A DNA stretch of 64,000 nt from Gordius sp. MW1 (lineage: Eukaryota > Nematomorpha > Gordioida > Gordea > Gordiidae). Location of the stretch: contig OZ038526.1 in assembly GCA_964036665.1 (NCBI GenBank), positions 17,422,001 through 17,486,000 of the forward strand. The letters run 5' to 3'. A model generated the notes under the pieces. It saw only the letters and a list, made by a program, of their open reading frames with translations. It ran no database searches and was not told the DNA's origin. A program made the translations under genes and the position numbers. Shown piece by piece: positions 20,816-33,164 of this stretch; positions within the stretch are counted from its first letter, which is position 1, and the number at the start of each line of letters is the position of its first letter.

Positions 20816-23656
20816 CAGTGGCGTAAATAAGGGGGGGGGGGGGAAACGGGCCCCCCTTTGCAAAAAAAATTTATAAAAAAACTTTTAATTCAAAATTTTT
20901 TATTTTATAGTTACAATAAATGACTAAGTAAAACACTTATTAATTTATTTTTAATTATAGATTAAGTAAATATTATTTTCCGTTTTTGAATTAAATTTCG
21001 ACCAAAAGACTATTAACCATTATTGTCTTTTTCCTTTTTCAATTGTTCAAAATGAAAATTAATGATTTTTTCTCCATCAAATCATCCTACACCACAGCTA
21101 GTAATTTGTTATTATAAGAATAATTAATTATAAATAGAAGTTAGCCAACAAAATTTATCACAAGATACTATTGAAACTGGCATTTTACCTTTAATAATCA
21201 AACCTTTAGGAATTTATAATTATACATAGTTTCTAAGTTTATGAAAAGTTGATTTTGTATTTTAAATCTTTTTAAATAATTAAATTTAGATTCAAGTGAG
21301 AGTGACCCTTTCCCTTATGACATAAGTTTATATGTAAATAATAAAAATATTGAAGAAGAAGAGGATAAGCTGGCACTACATGATAAAATTTATGAACCCA
21401 CCATTTTGTTCAATTTTCCACGTGATACCACACTAAAAAAATTAAAATTTCAACACTCCTGGTTCCAGAAATGGAGCTGGCTTGTCTATTCGCCAAAGGA
21501 AAATGGGGCGTTCTGTAAAACATGTGTACTTTTTGGCCCAAAATTTGGTGGAAAGGGGCAACAAAAGCTGAAGGGGCTAGTTTGTGAACCTTTCAGAAGA
21601 TGGAAAGATGCTACGAAAATTTTTAATATACACCAAAAAAATTTATATCACACAGACTCAATACAGACAGTCATATCTCTAAAATCAATTAGAGATGGGA
21701 AAAAGCTTTGTATCATTGATCAATTGGACTCCCAGCGTAAAATTCAAGCTAAAGAAAATTGATTAAAGATGGCTCTCATCATTGATACTATTTTGACATT
21801 GGGGATTCAAGGATTGGCCTTAAGAGGCCATAAAGATTCTGGACCTATTAAATTTGACGTACAAGATAATAATTCCGGTAATTTTAGGGCCCTCTCAAGA
21901 TACCGAGCTAATGGGGACCCAGTACTTTCAGACTTTTTGAAAAATGCCCCCAAAAATGCCCTTTACCTAAGTCCTCATTTTCAAAATGAGGTTATAACCA
22001 TTTGTAATGAATTAATCCTCAATAAATTAGTCAATGAAATTAACAAATCTCCCTTTTTCACAATTCTCTGTGATGAATCTATGGATATTTCAGGGGTAGA
22101 GCAAATGTCCCTTTGCGCCCGTTATATTGATACTTCAACGTTAGCCATAAAAGAAAATTTTTTGCAATTTGTCCCAGTTATTGACACAACAGGAAAGGGG
22201 CTAGGTGATTTAATTATCAAAAACATAAAGGATCTAAATATTAATATAAATTTGCTAAGAGGCCAGGGCTATGATGGGGCCCGGAATATGAGCGGGAAGT
22301 TTAACGGTGTTCAGGCATGCATAATGAAATCGTACCCAATGGCATTATATGTACATTGCGCTTCACATTCATTAAATTTGGCACTTTCAGATGCCTGTAC
22401 CCTTCCTACTATACGGAATTGCATGGGTATTGTTTCCAAAGTATATGATCTGTTTAAATATTCTAAACGTCATGAAGTTTTAATTGAAATGTTGTCACAA
22501 ATGGAAGATTAACCCAATATAGAGAAATTAAAGCAAGTGTGTGTCACCCGTTGGGCATCACGGCACGAAGCTGTTTCCACACACATTTTGCTTCAAGATG
22601 CCATATATCCAGCATTGGAAAAGATATCTACATGGTATGATCACGATGCTGCAACAGAAGCTGCAACTTTGCTCACTGCATTACGACAAAGTGAATATAT
22701 TATTTCCCTTCTATGCCTAAATAAACTCTTTGGCTATACGTCCTTATTATGCAAGCAATTGCAAAAAAAGGACCTAGATCTACAGCAAGTCATACAGTTA
22801 GCCGAAGCTTTAGTAAATCAAATGAAATTAATAAGAAACAACGTTGATGAAGAGTTTCGGGAAATTTTTTTAGTAGCCGAAGCTAAGGCTAAGTTGTATG
22901 ATTTTGACCTTAAGAAACCTCGATATGCAAAGAAGCAAACTTGTCGAAGTAATATTTTAACTGAATCCATTGAGGATTATTACAGAATAACTATTTTTAT
23001 ACCTTTGCTTGATATGTTTATTCTACAACTCAATGAACGGTTCGTGGACAAGAAACAAGTTTTGGGAAATTTCCAAATATTATTTCCTTTAAATTCTTTG
23101 ATTGTTTCGTTAGAAACGCGGATGAAAATAAACTTTCTATGGGAGTTTTATTCCAATGATTTTAAGGGGACAAACGAAGACCTTAAATCAGAATTTGATA
23201 TATGGTATATGGCGTTGTCTCAGACGTCAGAAGAATTTCGTCCAAAGAACCCCATGGACGCCCTATCACGTTATAAAATATTGGAATCTTTACCCAACAT
23301 CACAACTCTTCTTTACCTATTAGCTTGTCTTCCTATCACTACATGCACCAATGAAAGAAGTTTCTCAACGTTGAGGAGGCTTAAAACGTATATAAGAAAT
23401 ACTATGTCGAAAAATAGATTAAATGGATTGGCCCTTTTAGCGATTGATCGGGAATTAGCTCCCACTCCAGATGAAGTTCTGGACATATTTTCGCTGGGAA
23501 AAAGAAAATATAAAATTATTTTATATTAACTTTCTTTTTATTTTATATGCAAATTTTATATTTTTCGAATTAATATTTTTGTTGTTGAAATAAAAATGCT
23601 ATAAAAAATTTTTGAAATTTTTCCCCCCCTTTGAAAAAATCCTGGCTACGCGCCTG
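20816..23656 (+). mobile_element. hAT transposon with ZMYM1/DUF4371-type transposase, nested in the foldback element
   Basis: Its terminal sequences are CAGTGGCGTA at the left and TACGCGCCTG at the right (imperfect inverted repeats), each followed inward by long G or C runs. The 8-bp target duplication GTACTGCT is perfect (20808-20815 and 23657-23664). The interior encodes one transposase reading frame with only two stop codons. Confidence 0.93.
21052..23529 (+). pseudogene. hAT transposase (TTF zinc finger, DUF4371, hAT dimerisation), two in-frame stops
   Basis: Cut-and-paste transposase of the ZMYM1/'52 kDa repressor'-like hAT group. A plausible first exon (21052-21100, MKINDFFSIKSS...) joins across a 189-bp GT-AG intron (21101-21289) to the main frame. 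The order is a TTF-type zinc finger (CKTCVLF with a following HxxxxYH, about 21480-21660), a DUF4371/RNase H-fold region (CDESMDIS, then GQGYDGARNMSG and HCASHSLNLAL), and a C-terminal hATC domain (TTCTNERSFSTLRRLK). All of 21290-23529 is one frame, broken only by TGA at 21760 and TAA at 22510. Each stop could arise from a single C-to-T change, so the copy is recently dead. The intron is inferred from splice consensus and phase only. Confidence 0.85.
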
Positions 23657-25316
23657 GTACTGCTACAAGCTATGCAGTAATTATAGTTATTGTTAATAAA
23701 TATGGTGCGTGCGTGCTGTGAAGGCGGTGTAATATATTAATTTGGCTATTTGATCAAGTGGTTTTAATTTTATACTTATTGATATCTTCGCAAATATTGG
23801 CATTTTTATTAGATGTTTTTATGTTTTAAAGTCAAAGTCTAAAAGAGAGACAACTTGATGGCGACAATATATTGTTAAAACTTAAAAATAACCAATATGT
23901 AAAAATTTAATTGTTTACTACCTTCCGATAATCTGTTACGGCTTAATAATTATTTACCTAAGAACTTATTAATGTCTTTTTTGATGATAATAGTGATTTT
24001 AGAGTCTTCTAATTTTTTCCTGTATAATCATTTTATCATGAATGCATGTTTTTTATATTATTCAAACCTTCTTTTAATAAAAAAACATTTGCTTTTTATA
24101 TTTCTACTAACTGTTTGGTCTCCATTACAAAAATAAAACATGTCTTTTTGATTTTTATTCATTTTCTTAGTGTTTGGTAAATTGCATATAAATTCAAAAT
24201 TAGTATTTATAATTAAATTAATTTTTTTTACAAACCTATAAGAGGCTTTAATAAACTTATATTTAAAATTTGAGACGTGTTACTCTATTGGTTTTAAAAT
24301 TATGATCATTTTAAGAATGGGGTCCTACAAACCCCATAGGTCACTTCAGGGTTGGGATTTCTATAAGAACATTGGAGGGTTAAATTAAGGGAAAATATTC
24401 AGGTAAAATCTAAATTAGCTAATTCATCTAAACGCCATGTAAGTAATGTTTATTCACTCTTAACTACTGCATAGCTTGTAGCAGCACAGCACGCACTCTC
24501 CCCTTCTCCTCCCTCCCTAACTTATGCATATGGATATGTATGCGTCATAGCATAGTAGCGCATCGCCTCCCATACAAAATAATATTTGGGTTATGTGGGG
24601 TTGGAACGGGGTTGGGAACAGGGATGGCTCGGAGTAGAGCAGGGTTGGAGCAAGGCGACTGCCTTGCTCTTTGGGTGTGAATATTTTGGAGCAAGGGTAT
24701 CCCCATGCTCGCATTATACGCTGGGTTGTGTGAGAAGGGGGGGAGTTATATGGTATGGTGCTGTGCTACTACTACATGCGTGGTATAAGATAAGGATATA
24801 ATGTGTTAATCTAAATTAAAATAGTTTATAGATGGCCAAAACCGATATAATACATTCACATTTTTTATTACAATATAGTAGAGTATTTATTTGATATTAT
24901 TATTTTATATATTGATATTAGGATACAATATTATTTTAATTTATTTTTTAAATCAAAACAAATTATATTAAGAATTTATTTTATAAAATTGCTTAGTGAC
25001 CGTCATTCAGCCGAAATATTAGGATATAAAAACCATACCTTATGAATGGAAACCCCCCTGACCTTGGGGTTTCTCGGGGTTTTGCATTTCGTTCCGACCT
25101 AATGTTTTGGGCTAGAGTTTGAATCTTGCCCCAAAATTTTAGGTAGCGACGTTAGGGAACCCTTAGGTGGATGCAAAACCCATGCTAAGCCTAAAAGGTT
25201 TTAGGTTAGGTAGGTTTAAAACCTCGAGGTTTTAAAACAACCTAACCTAAAACCTCAGGCTTGGGTTTAGAAAACCCCGGGTTTTCCCATCACTAATTGT
25301 GGGACCAGATGAAGAT

Positions 25317-26205
25317 TAAATTGTTGTAGCATTCCTATCTTTTAACAATTTCTCGAAATATCTCTTAATAATTTTTAGCAATATAAATCATAAAAATTTG
25401 TTTTAATAAAATTATTAATTATTTGTATATAAATTAAACAGCTATATTAAAAACGACAATTTCATATTGTTATGAAATCGTGTCGTTTTTAAGCTTTCAA
25501 ATATTAACATTTTGATTACAACTAATTAAATTTGGATAATATCATTAGGATCAGCACAAAAGTAATGAAGCCCCTAATCCACTAAGGAAAGAAAGTGTAT
25601 CCAGTGTGCTTGTTATTGACTATAAAATTTTAGATCATCATACACATTTTTAATTTAATTATTATAATATTATACTCATAAAATTAACCTGCACCCCAAC
25701 ATATTGTAGAATATACATAAATTAAAAATTCTTAATTTATCTTATGTTATTACATACATGTTAACATAAATAACAGTAAATATTGTTATGCTTACATATT
25801 TCATACTTATCTCTAATTAACTCTTGTGACAATTTGTAATTTTCAGGTTTGCTATAATTATAAGTATTTTCAAAAAATAAAAGAATTAGTATTGCTACAA
25901 CCTAATAAAGTGCAGTTTTTGCCTCCTTAATAAAATTTATTTGAGGCAAGATATTGTCAAAATTCGAATAAGTTTGGCAGTGCAACACTATGCAAATTTA
26001 TTGAAGTACCCATAGTACAGCTTAAATAATCTGTTTAATATCGTATATACTTTTTTTTATCATCAGTATGGTTTTTTAAGATTAAACTTACCTGTATCCA
26101 GATCTTATAAATCAAAATAGAAATAAGTTTTCATCCATCATATAATAGCACATTTGGGTATTATATTTAAAAGATTCGTTAAAGTTTGCACATACTAATA
26201 TTTAA
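25317..26205. other. AT-rich gap, nothing recognised
   Basis: AT-rich DNA without a long frame or repeat end. It separates the LINE remnant from the next hAT insertion. Confidence 0.5.
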
Positions 26206-26560
26206 GTCAAATTCAGGGTTTCTTTCAGGGGGAATCTCAAATGCCCCCCCGGGGAGTTTTGATTGAAGAAAGCATGATTCATGAACTCAAGTTCCATCAT
26301 GAAGTAATAAATTATATTAATAAGCTAAAATTGAAATTCAATAAATTATTTTAATTTGTCAATAAAAAAAATATAAAATTGGCGAAATTAAATTTTTTTT
26401 ACAAATCAGGTGGTAATCATTCATAAACATAAATAAATTTTGAATTGCATGTTTGGAAATCATAAAAGAACTCTTTTACACTACTTTAGTTAAAAGGAAA
26501 AGCCTAATAAAAAAGATGGTAAATATGATTTAATTTGGAATAATTTTAATTATGCAACAG

Positions 26561-27017
26561 GTGAAGATGTGAATAATTGTTCTGTAGAAAAAACTCTGGT
26601 TTGTTCCATTCAATGTTATAATGGGTATTTATATTTATATTGGTCATTTTAAATGTATATTAATATTAACTAATGATAATTTGCTTGCAAGTTGCAAGCA
26701 TATAAAAAAGATCTTTTTTGCTTAATAAATTTATGTATTATGAAAAGGTGAGGATAATTCTGTGGAGAAACAGGTTTATTCCATAGATTGTTAAAATGAA
26801 AAAGATGGTATTTACATTTATACACACAAAATAATGTTTATAACTAATGATAATAGCTTCCAGCAGTGATATTAACAATAACATGAACTCTGAAAGAGGC
26901 AAGAAAGATTAGATTTTAAGTATTATATATATTTTCATGTTTTAGGTCAAGATGAAAATTGTAATTCTGCTGGAGTGGGAAAAACTGTCTCTTCTTTTTC
27001 TTATGATAAAAATGCTG
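26561..27017 (+). other. Three repeated micro-exons (63, 60 and 72 bp) ahead of the transposase
   Basis: Blocks at 26561-26623, 26748-26807 and 26946-27017 each follow an AG and precede a GT-like donor. All have lengths divisible by three and phase-1 borders (G|GT). They read GEDVNNCSVEKTLVCSIQCYN, GEDNSVEKQVYSIDC*NEKD and GQDENCNSAGVGKTVSSFSYDKNA, so they are diverged duplicates. A fourth block begins at 27070 (DECIGSSTNCSVSESEKHG) and runs into the zinc-finger exon. The first block's donor is shifted by one base and the second has a stop. Exon status is inferred from splice signals and phase. Confidence 0.55.
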
Positions 27018-27069
27018 GTAATTAAAATTATGCAAGTTGTTTTTATTTTATTAATTTATATTGATAAAG

Positions 27070-29107
27070 ATGAATGTATTGGCAGCTCTACTAATTGCTC
27101 AGTCTCTGAAAGTGAAAAGCATGGGAAAAATTTAAAACTTAAACCATCATATAAATTTATGATTTCATGGACATCTAAATACAAATAGCTAATTTTTGAT
27201 GAAGCCTTAGGTGGGGCTTTATGCTCTGTCTGTTCTATTTACAACAAAAACGATTTATTTATTCAACAAAAAACAAAGGGTGTGTTCATTAATGTCCCGT
27301 TTACAAATTACAGAAAAGCGTCAGGAGAAAGAGGAAAGCTTTTAAAACATGAACGATCTGAATACCATAGAAAGGCAATGGCCTTTGAAAATATGCGCCA
27401 TAAACACCAGCCGGTTCATGATATCCTTAATCATCAATCTGATGCTGAAATTGCGGAAAATAAGCAAGCTTTCAAAAAATTGATGAAAAGTGTATACTTC
27501 CTAATCAAGGAAGATGTTTCCTATACAACGAAATATGAAACCATTATAAAAAATTTGATGGCCACCTGCATTTCAGACTTAGCAAAATGGTTAAATAAAC
27601 GAAGTGAACGTTCTACATATTGTAGTAAAGATACCGCCAACGAGTTATTGCAATCAATGGGCGAGGTTCTTGATAAAATAATAATTGCAGAACTTAAAGG
27701 CAAAGATTTTTCTTTAATGGCAGATGAATCAACCAATATTGCCAACCAATCCGAACTTTCGATATGTGTTAGGTATGTCTCTGAGGGTGCGATTATAGAA
27801 AAGTTTTTGTGTATAGTCCCCCTTTTAAACACTTGTTCGGATACAATTTTTAATTGTATTGAAAACCAAATTAATAAAAGGGGCCTCTCTCTATATAACA
27901 TTTGCTTGTGGATTTGATGGGGCCGCAAACTTTTCAGGCTGTATTTCTGGAGTACACAAACTGATTTCTAAAAAAATTGGGAGAGATGTCCTTTACATTC
28001 ATTGCAGAGCCCATGTCTTATCTCTTGCAGTTACAAGTGCAAGAAATAAATTTCCTTATGTCAAAAGATTTTTTTTTATCGTGAATGACATATATAAACT
28101 CTTCCATCAGTCACCTAAAAGAGAAAATATTTTTCATGAAATCCAACAGATCTTGGAAGAAACTATTCTCAAGATTCCCCAGCCTACCGATATACGTTAG
28201 CTCAGTCATTACAATACTCTAAACGCCATTAAAAGAGCTTATGGGTCTATAATGATGACCTGTGAACATCTCCATAAAGATGGGGCAGATTTAGCCTCCT
28301 TAGCAGGAGGCATACTCCTTGAAATGCGGAAATCCAGCTTCTTATTGACGCTTTGTTTGTTAGTTGATATATTGGGTTCCGTATCTCAATTAAGCAAATG
28401 TCTACAAAAAGCTGACCTACCAGTGGAATCCCTTCCGTCATTAATAACGTCGGTAACGTCTCATTTAGAATCCATTTATGACAATATAGTAGGACTTGAA
28501 AATAATGATTTTTTCATAAATTATTATGCCTTAATGACAAAAGTATTACTGAAATGTGACATTAGTGAAAATAAAGCCTGCAAAGAATCTCTGGGAAAGT
28601 TTACTAAGACTGTTATATCTGAAATTAATAATAGGTTCAATAAATCTGCAGTTGAGCTTATTTCAGGATGCTCATTTTTCCAGAGTTTTGAAAGGCTCCA
28701 ACAGATCCGAGAATCTGACTTAAAAATGATGTGTCGTCATTTTCACGACGTTGACGAAGAATATCTTTATGCCGACATAAAATCATTCAAATTTCTTGCA
28801 GCTACTTTGAATGGACCAGAATCAGACTTTAAAATTTATTCAAAAATGCAATTTGGGGTATGAAGAGTTGAAACGGTTCGGTGCCAAGCTAATGACAATA
28901 CCTTTGTCAACGGCGACTGTTGAAAGGTCCTTTAGTGCAATGAACCGAATTATGGTTGCATTAAGAAACAGGCTAGGGGAGATATCTTTAGACCACTGTA
29001 TGAGAATATCTATAGAAGGGGCTGACCTTCCTACTGAAGAATATCTAGATATGGCGATGAAGGAGTATGCCTTTAAAAAACAAAGAAGAATTCGGTTACT
29101 TTCTTAA
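27070..29107 (+). pseudogene. SCAND3/ZBED-like hAT transposase, frameshifted
   Basis: The N-terminus has a BED/TTF-like finger (CSVC at about 27220, then KHERSEYHRKA). The catalytic region follows (FSLMADESTN at about 27710, then CGFDGAANFSG and HCRAHVLSLAV), and the C-terminal hATC motif is LSTATVERSFSAMNRI (about 28900). It is broken by TAG at 27186, a frameshift near 27890, TAG at 28198 inside the usual TDIRWL-type motif, and another frameshift near 28850. Family assignment rests on the DEST, FDGA and TVERSFS motifs and is firm. The protein cannot be produced intact. Confidence 0.85.
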
Positions 29108-29318
29108 AAGAACACTTGCCCGTTAAAATATTACATGTAGAACATGTATTTATTTAATGATTATGCGTGTATGTATCTATTTATATATCACTTATATCAC
29201 CAATAAAAATCAGTAAATATTATACAAAATGGTTTAGAAATTAAAAAAAATTTTACCCCCCCGGAAATTGAAAATACACCCCCGGAGCATTTTTTCTGAA
29301 AGAAACCCTGGTCAAATT

Positions 29319-30141
29319 GAGGGTTTTTTGGAAGTTATGTTTTGAAATAAAGCTAACATTCGTTTCAAACGGGAGCAAGTCAATTGAAATTTGAAAACAC
29401 AGAATCAGTGGCAGAGCCAGGGGGGACTAGAACCCTACAAAATAAAATTTCTTCGGTCCGACGCTTTTTATTTTATTTTGCCTGATCCCGACCCTAGCCT
29501 AATTTTTTTTTTCACTTAAGCCCAATCCGAGCCCGGCCCGACTTTTTTGAAATGTAAATTTATGAAAAAACCGCACCTATCATTTAACCTAATAATATTT
29601 TGTCTCCCATATATAGCTTACTCAACAAAGGAATTAGTACAACGTTTGTATATACCCTGTGGTAGGTAGATTAGCATTAGGAAAAGGATGCATATGAATG
29701 ACATGGCTATCATAATTTAGGCTGGGACTTTAAATCGATCAAAAACTAAGATTATTAATTTTTAATAGCCCCAATTTTTTGCATTTTAATTTATTTCTAC
29801 TTTTTTAATCAATAAAAATAAAAAATAAAAGTTAATTTCAATGTTATACAAATGATAAAAACATACAAAAGTATGTGTAGATAACAATCTACATTTAGAA
29901 TATGAAAATTTATAAAAAATTTAGGTATAATTTTTCATTACAATTTGGGAATGGCAGGGGGACCGTGTTTGAAACATTCTTTTCCCTGAGCCCCCCCCCC
30001 CCCTATCTATATGAATGGCAACCACAAATACATTGCACTGCACTTCATGGCAGTCTTGAACGTCCTCCCCACCGACATCTCAATGATCTCTATTCCCTAC
30101 TATTCCTATGCTATGCGTATGCATGTTCCTCTTAATAACAT
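29319..30141. other. AT-rich gap with a GCCCGG fragment and a lone hAT-like end
   Basis: 'CAGTGGCAGAGCCAGG' at about 29407 looks like a hAT inverted-repeat end, and 29455-29560 carries CCCGACC/GCCCGG motifs. I could not find a matching right end or duplication. Nothing codes. Confidence 0.4.
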
Positions 30142-30149
30142 GCTCACAC

Positions 30150-30809
30150 TAGAGGTGTGCACGGATCATCCTATCCGACATCCGATCCGTCCAAACTCGG
30201 ATCGGATCGGATCAACATTTTAATTTAGTCGGATCGGATCGGACAAATTATAAACAAAAATAAGTTTTAATTAATTAAATTAATAATTTTTAGTATACCT
30301 TTTCATAATTATCTTTGAAATGAAGATTGCAAATCAGATTCAAAAAAGGATTTGCTGAAATGGTGGGTTTCACATCAAACAGTCCTGCCAAGGGTTTATA
30401 AGCTGGCAAATAAAGTTTTTACCTATACCTGCTACCTCTACCACTTCGGAAAGAAATTTCTCGGTGGCTATAAGAACATTAGAAGAAAAAAGAACGCGAA
30501 TTAAACCATAAAATTTAGATTCTTTATTATTTTTATATGATAATATTAGTCAAATAAAATTTTATATTTATTTCGGGTCTATTAAAATTGCTATATGTAC
30601 CTTATTTTTATGTATTTTGAATTTAATCATCAATAAAAAGTTCTGTTCGTAAAATTTTAATTTTAAAATTTCGGATTGGATCGGATTTAGATTTTATACA
30701 ACTCGGATCGGATTTAGATTTTAAAAACTCGGATCGGATCGGATGGATATAAAATTTTTCAAATACCCCTCGGATCGGATCAAAAAAATTTGATCCGTGC
30801 ACACCTCTA
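30150..30809 (+). mobile_element. Non-autonomous hAT element with GGATCGGATC subterminal repeats and a hATC remnant
   Basis: The inverted ends TAGAGGTGTGCACGGATCA / TTTGATCCGTGCACACCTCTA are near-perfect. The 8-bp flanks GCTCACAC and GCACACAC differ at one base. Iterated CGGATCGGATCGGAT blocks occur near both ends. Between about 30340 and 30545, frames read LLKWWVSHQ, then IPATSTTSERNFSVA and LEEKRTRIKP*. This is the dimerisation region of a Ac/hobo-type transposase with one frameshift, so the element is an internal-deletion derivative of an autonomous hAT. Confidence 0.88.
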
Positions 30810-30935
30810 GCACACACTCATACACACACACTCTATTGTTTTAAACATAATCTAGCATCATCATAGTCTTTATAAAATTTGATTTTATATTTAGTACTAG
30901 AGGAATATAATATAATATTCCTCGAGAATACTTAT

Positions 30936-31977
30936 TAGTGCTGTAAACATTTTTAAAAAAATCGAACGCGTTCAACGTTCATTGACAAAAATCAAACGAA
31001 CGCGTTCACGTTCGTTCATTTTATGATAATTTTTTTTAAATTTAATTAAATATAAATAAATGTCTAATATTTTTTAACACAATATATTAGCCATAGTTTT
31101 GTTTAGATAATATAATTTTAAATATAATATAAAAGAGCGAATATAAAGATTTTTTATTTATAAAATTTCATATTAAGTTTTAATATTGTTTATTTTTCAA
31201 AATTTTCGTCGGATAAGTAGAACGCTTGGCAGTTAATAAAGCATTAGCTATACTAAGAACCCTCCACAGTAGATCAGGGGTTTGGAGTATTGTACTTAAT
31301 AAACAAATCTTTTAAAGCAGAAAATTTATTAAAAACATTTAATGTTTTGTCCCTCGCTTTAAAAAATTCCAATAAGATATCATCCTTTAATCCGCCCTCT
31401 ACTTCCTCGTCAAAAAAGATTTTACGGAATCGACAGTTCTTTCATTATCAATTCTAGGGCTTTCAAACCTTTTTTTCAATAAAATAAAAGTTTATTCTTT
31501 TTTACATTTAGTAATTATTGAATCGGTCCTTTATATGAAATGAGTGAAAAGTATTCATTATATATTGGCCATGGCGATGTCAATTCATATGCTGATTTTG
31601 AATATTCAAATACTGAAGATGACGACGATATAATAATATGATTGTCCATAACCTATGGATTAAAATATAATTAATAATATTAAATTAATAAACTTTAATC
31701 TTATCTTCTTTTGCACGTTATGGTATGTTAAAAGTATTTCGGAATAGGTAGTAGAAAAAAGGAAAAACAGCTGATTAAAAAACATATGACTTTTTTGTTA
31801 CAAAATTTGGATTAACATCATTTTTTATATAAATAAAAATAAAAAAGGGTTTTTTAATTTGAACGAACGTTAAACGAACGCGTTCATTAAAAAAAAGTTA
31901 TGTTCAAAGTTCACAAAAAAAAGGAACGCCGTTCATCAATTTTTCAAAAAATATGAACGCGTTCATTCGCAACACTA
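30936..31977. mobile_element. Non-autonomous hAT-like element with GAACGCGTTC subterminal palindromes
   Basis: The ends are TAGTGCTG and CAACACTA. The flanking octamers ATACTTAT and ATATTTAT differ at one base. The palindrome GAACGCGTTC or close variants occurs twice just inside the left end (about 30964 and 30998) and twice near the right end (about 31875 and 31955). The interior is AT-rich without a clear coding domain. Confidence 0.75.
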
Positions 31978-31985
31978 ATATTTAT

Positions 31986-32635
31986 GAAAATCTCAATTCT
32001 GAGCAGAGTTGAGGTTGTGGGGTATAGCGACCCCCATTTTTAAAAAGATTATAATTTTAACTCAAATAAAGGAACGCATACCAATTTTTAAATATAGTTT
32101 TAGACCTCTTTTAGGTTTATGTAAGAAAACATTTAATTTTAGATAGTTGTTTAAAAACTATTGCATTTTAAAAATTAATGCAATTTACTAATTAGAAAAG
32201 ATATTTATAAAAATTTAAATCCTCTCATTCATTAAACGTTTCTTTATTGAAAGATAGTTTAAAAAATATAAAAACCTGCATTGACAATTTTATTTTATTT
32301 TATTAAAATTTTGTTTATTCGATGTATTAACATTATAACGGAGCAGTAGAAAAAAGGGAAATATATAAAACAAACGGATAAGAAATAAAAATAAACAATT
32401 CTTAAAAGGGATTCAAAATTATACGTTTCAAAATTATATCGCGATTGAAATACCTATTTTTTGTTTAAAGTAAAAAGTTAATTTTTGCAATAGCAATTGT
32501 CTAAGAGCGTTATTAAAAATTTTGAAGGGATGCTAGCTAGCTATTAAGTTTTTCATAAAAAATAGCACTCTCCACGAACGTCTAAGTAAAAGTTTGCTGT
32601 ATATTAAAATTTAGTAAGCTTTAAGCTAGATTTTG
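31986..32635. other. AT-rich gap, nothing recognised
   Basis: No gene, repeat unit or terminal motif was seen. Confidence 0.5.
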
Positions 32636-32766
32636 CCTAAGGCCGGGCTCTAGTCTCGGGTCGGGCAGACCCATCAAGCCCACCCCGAGCCCGAGGCCCT
32701 ATTAAATTTAGTTTTTGGCTCGGGCCGGGCTAAGTTTTAGACGGCCCGTGCAGGGCTCTAGGGGGC
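32636..32766. repeat. GCCCGG-rich fragment ending TGCAGGGCTCTA
   Basis: It shares the terminal GGCCCGTGCAGGGCTCTA with the elements at 14770-16185 and 35444-36164. The left end is missing or unrecognisable. Confidence 0.5.
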
Positions 32767-33164
32767 GGGAAAGTGGAAAAATGGTATACAGATATTATCC
32801 TATCAATATTTTTTAGGAGAAACCTTAAAAAATCCACCGATTCCGTAGGGATATCTCAATAAAAATATCAGTAAAATAGCAATCAATGTAGCATGATTTT
32901 TTGATTTTTTATTGGGTCGAGCCTAACGGGCTGATTTTGGTAGAAAGCCGAGCCTGAAGCGCATTAGGAAAAATACGGACGGGTCTGGTTTCAAAGTTCC
33001 CCGAACAGGAACTGGCTGGCCTAAAGTGCACAAAAACTTAAGGACGGACTCGGGTGAGCCTGAAAGTTTTATAAACGGGTACGAGCCAAATTGGGCCGTT
33101 GCAGATAATGGATACATCTAAGCTAGAACTCTTGTTTTCAATTTATTTATCTAAAAGCATGCCA

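Larger units (their letters stand above)
19961..25295. mobile_element. Foldback hAT-type non-autonomous element (host of the hAT at 20816)
   Basis: The ends TAGTGGTGGGAAAAACC and its inverse GGGTTTTCCCATCACTA are flanked by a perfect 8-bp duplication, ATTGTGGG (19953-19960 and 25296-25303). The arms are long inverted repeats: about 19961-20800 is mirrored by about 24480-25295, including the iterated AACCTAACCT / AGGTTTTAGGTT motifs and a GC-rich segment. Removing the nested hAT leaves about 2.5 kb. No transposase of its own is visible. The TSD length and TIR assign it to hAT. Confidence 0.88.
26214..29310 (+). mobile_element. hAT transposon of the SCAND3/ZBED-like lineage
   Basis: The inverted ends CAGGGTTTCTTTCAG and CTGAAAGAAACCCTG match for 15 bp. 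The 8-bp target duplication GTCAAATT is perfect (26206-26213 and 29311-29318). Subterminal CCCCC/GGGGG blocks mirror each other. The interior encodes a decayed transposase plus repeated exon-like blocks upstream of it. Confidence 0.93.

Noticed and set aside
29407..29425. hAT element starting CAGTGGCAGAGCCAGG
   Set aside because: No matching inverted end or target duplication could be found, so no boundaries can be defended.
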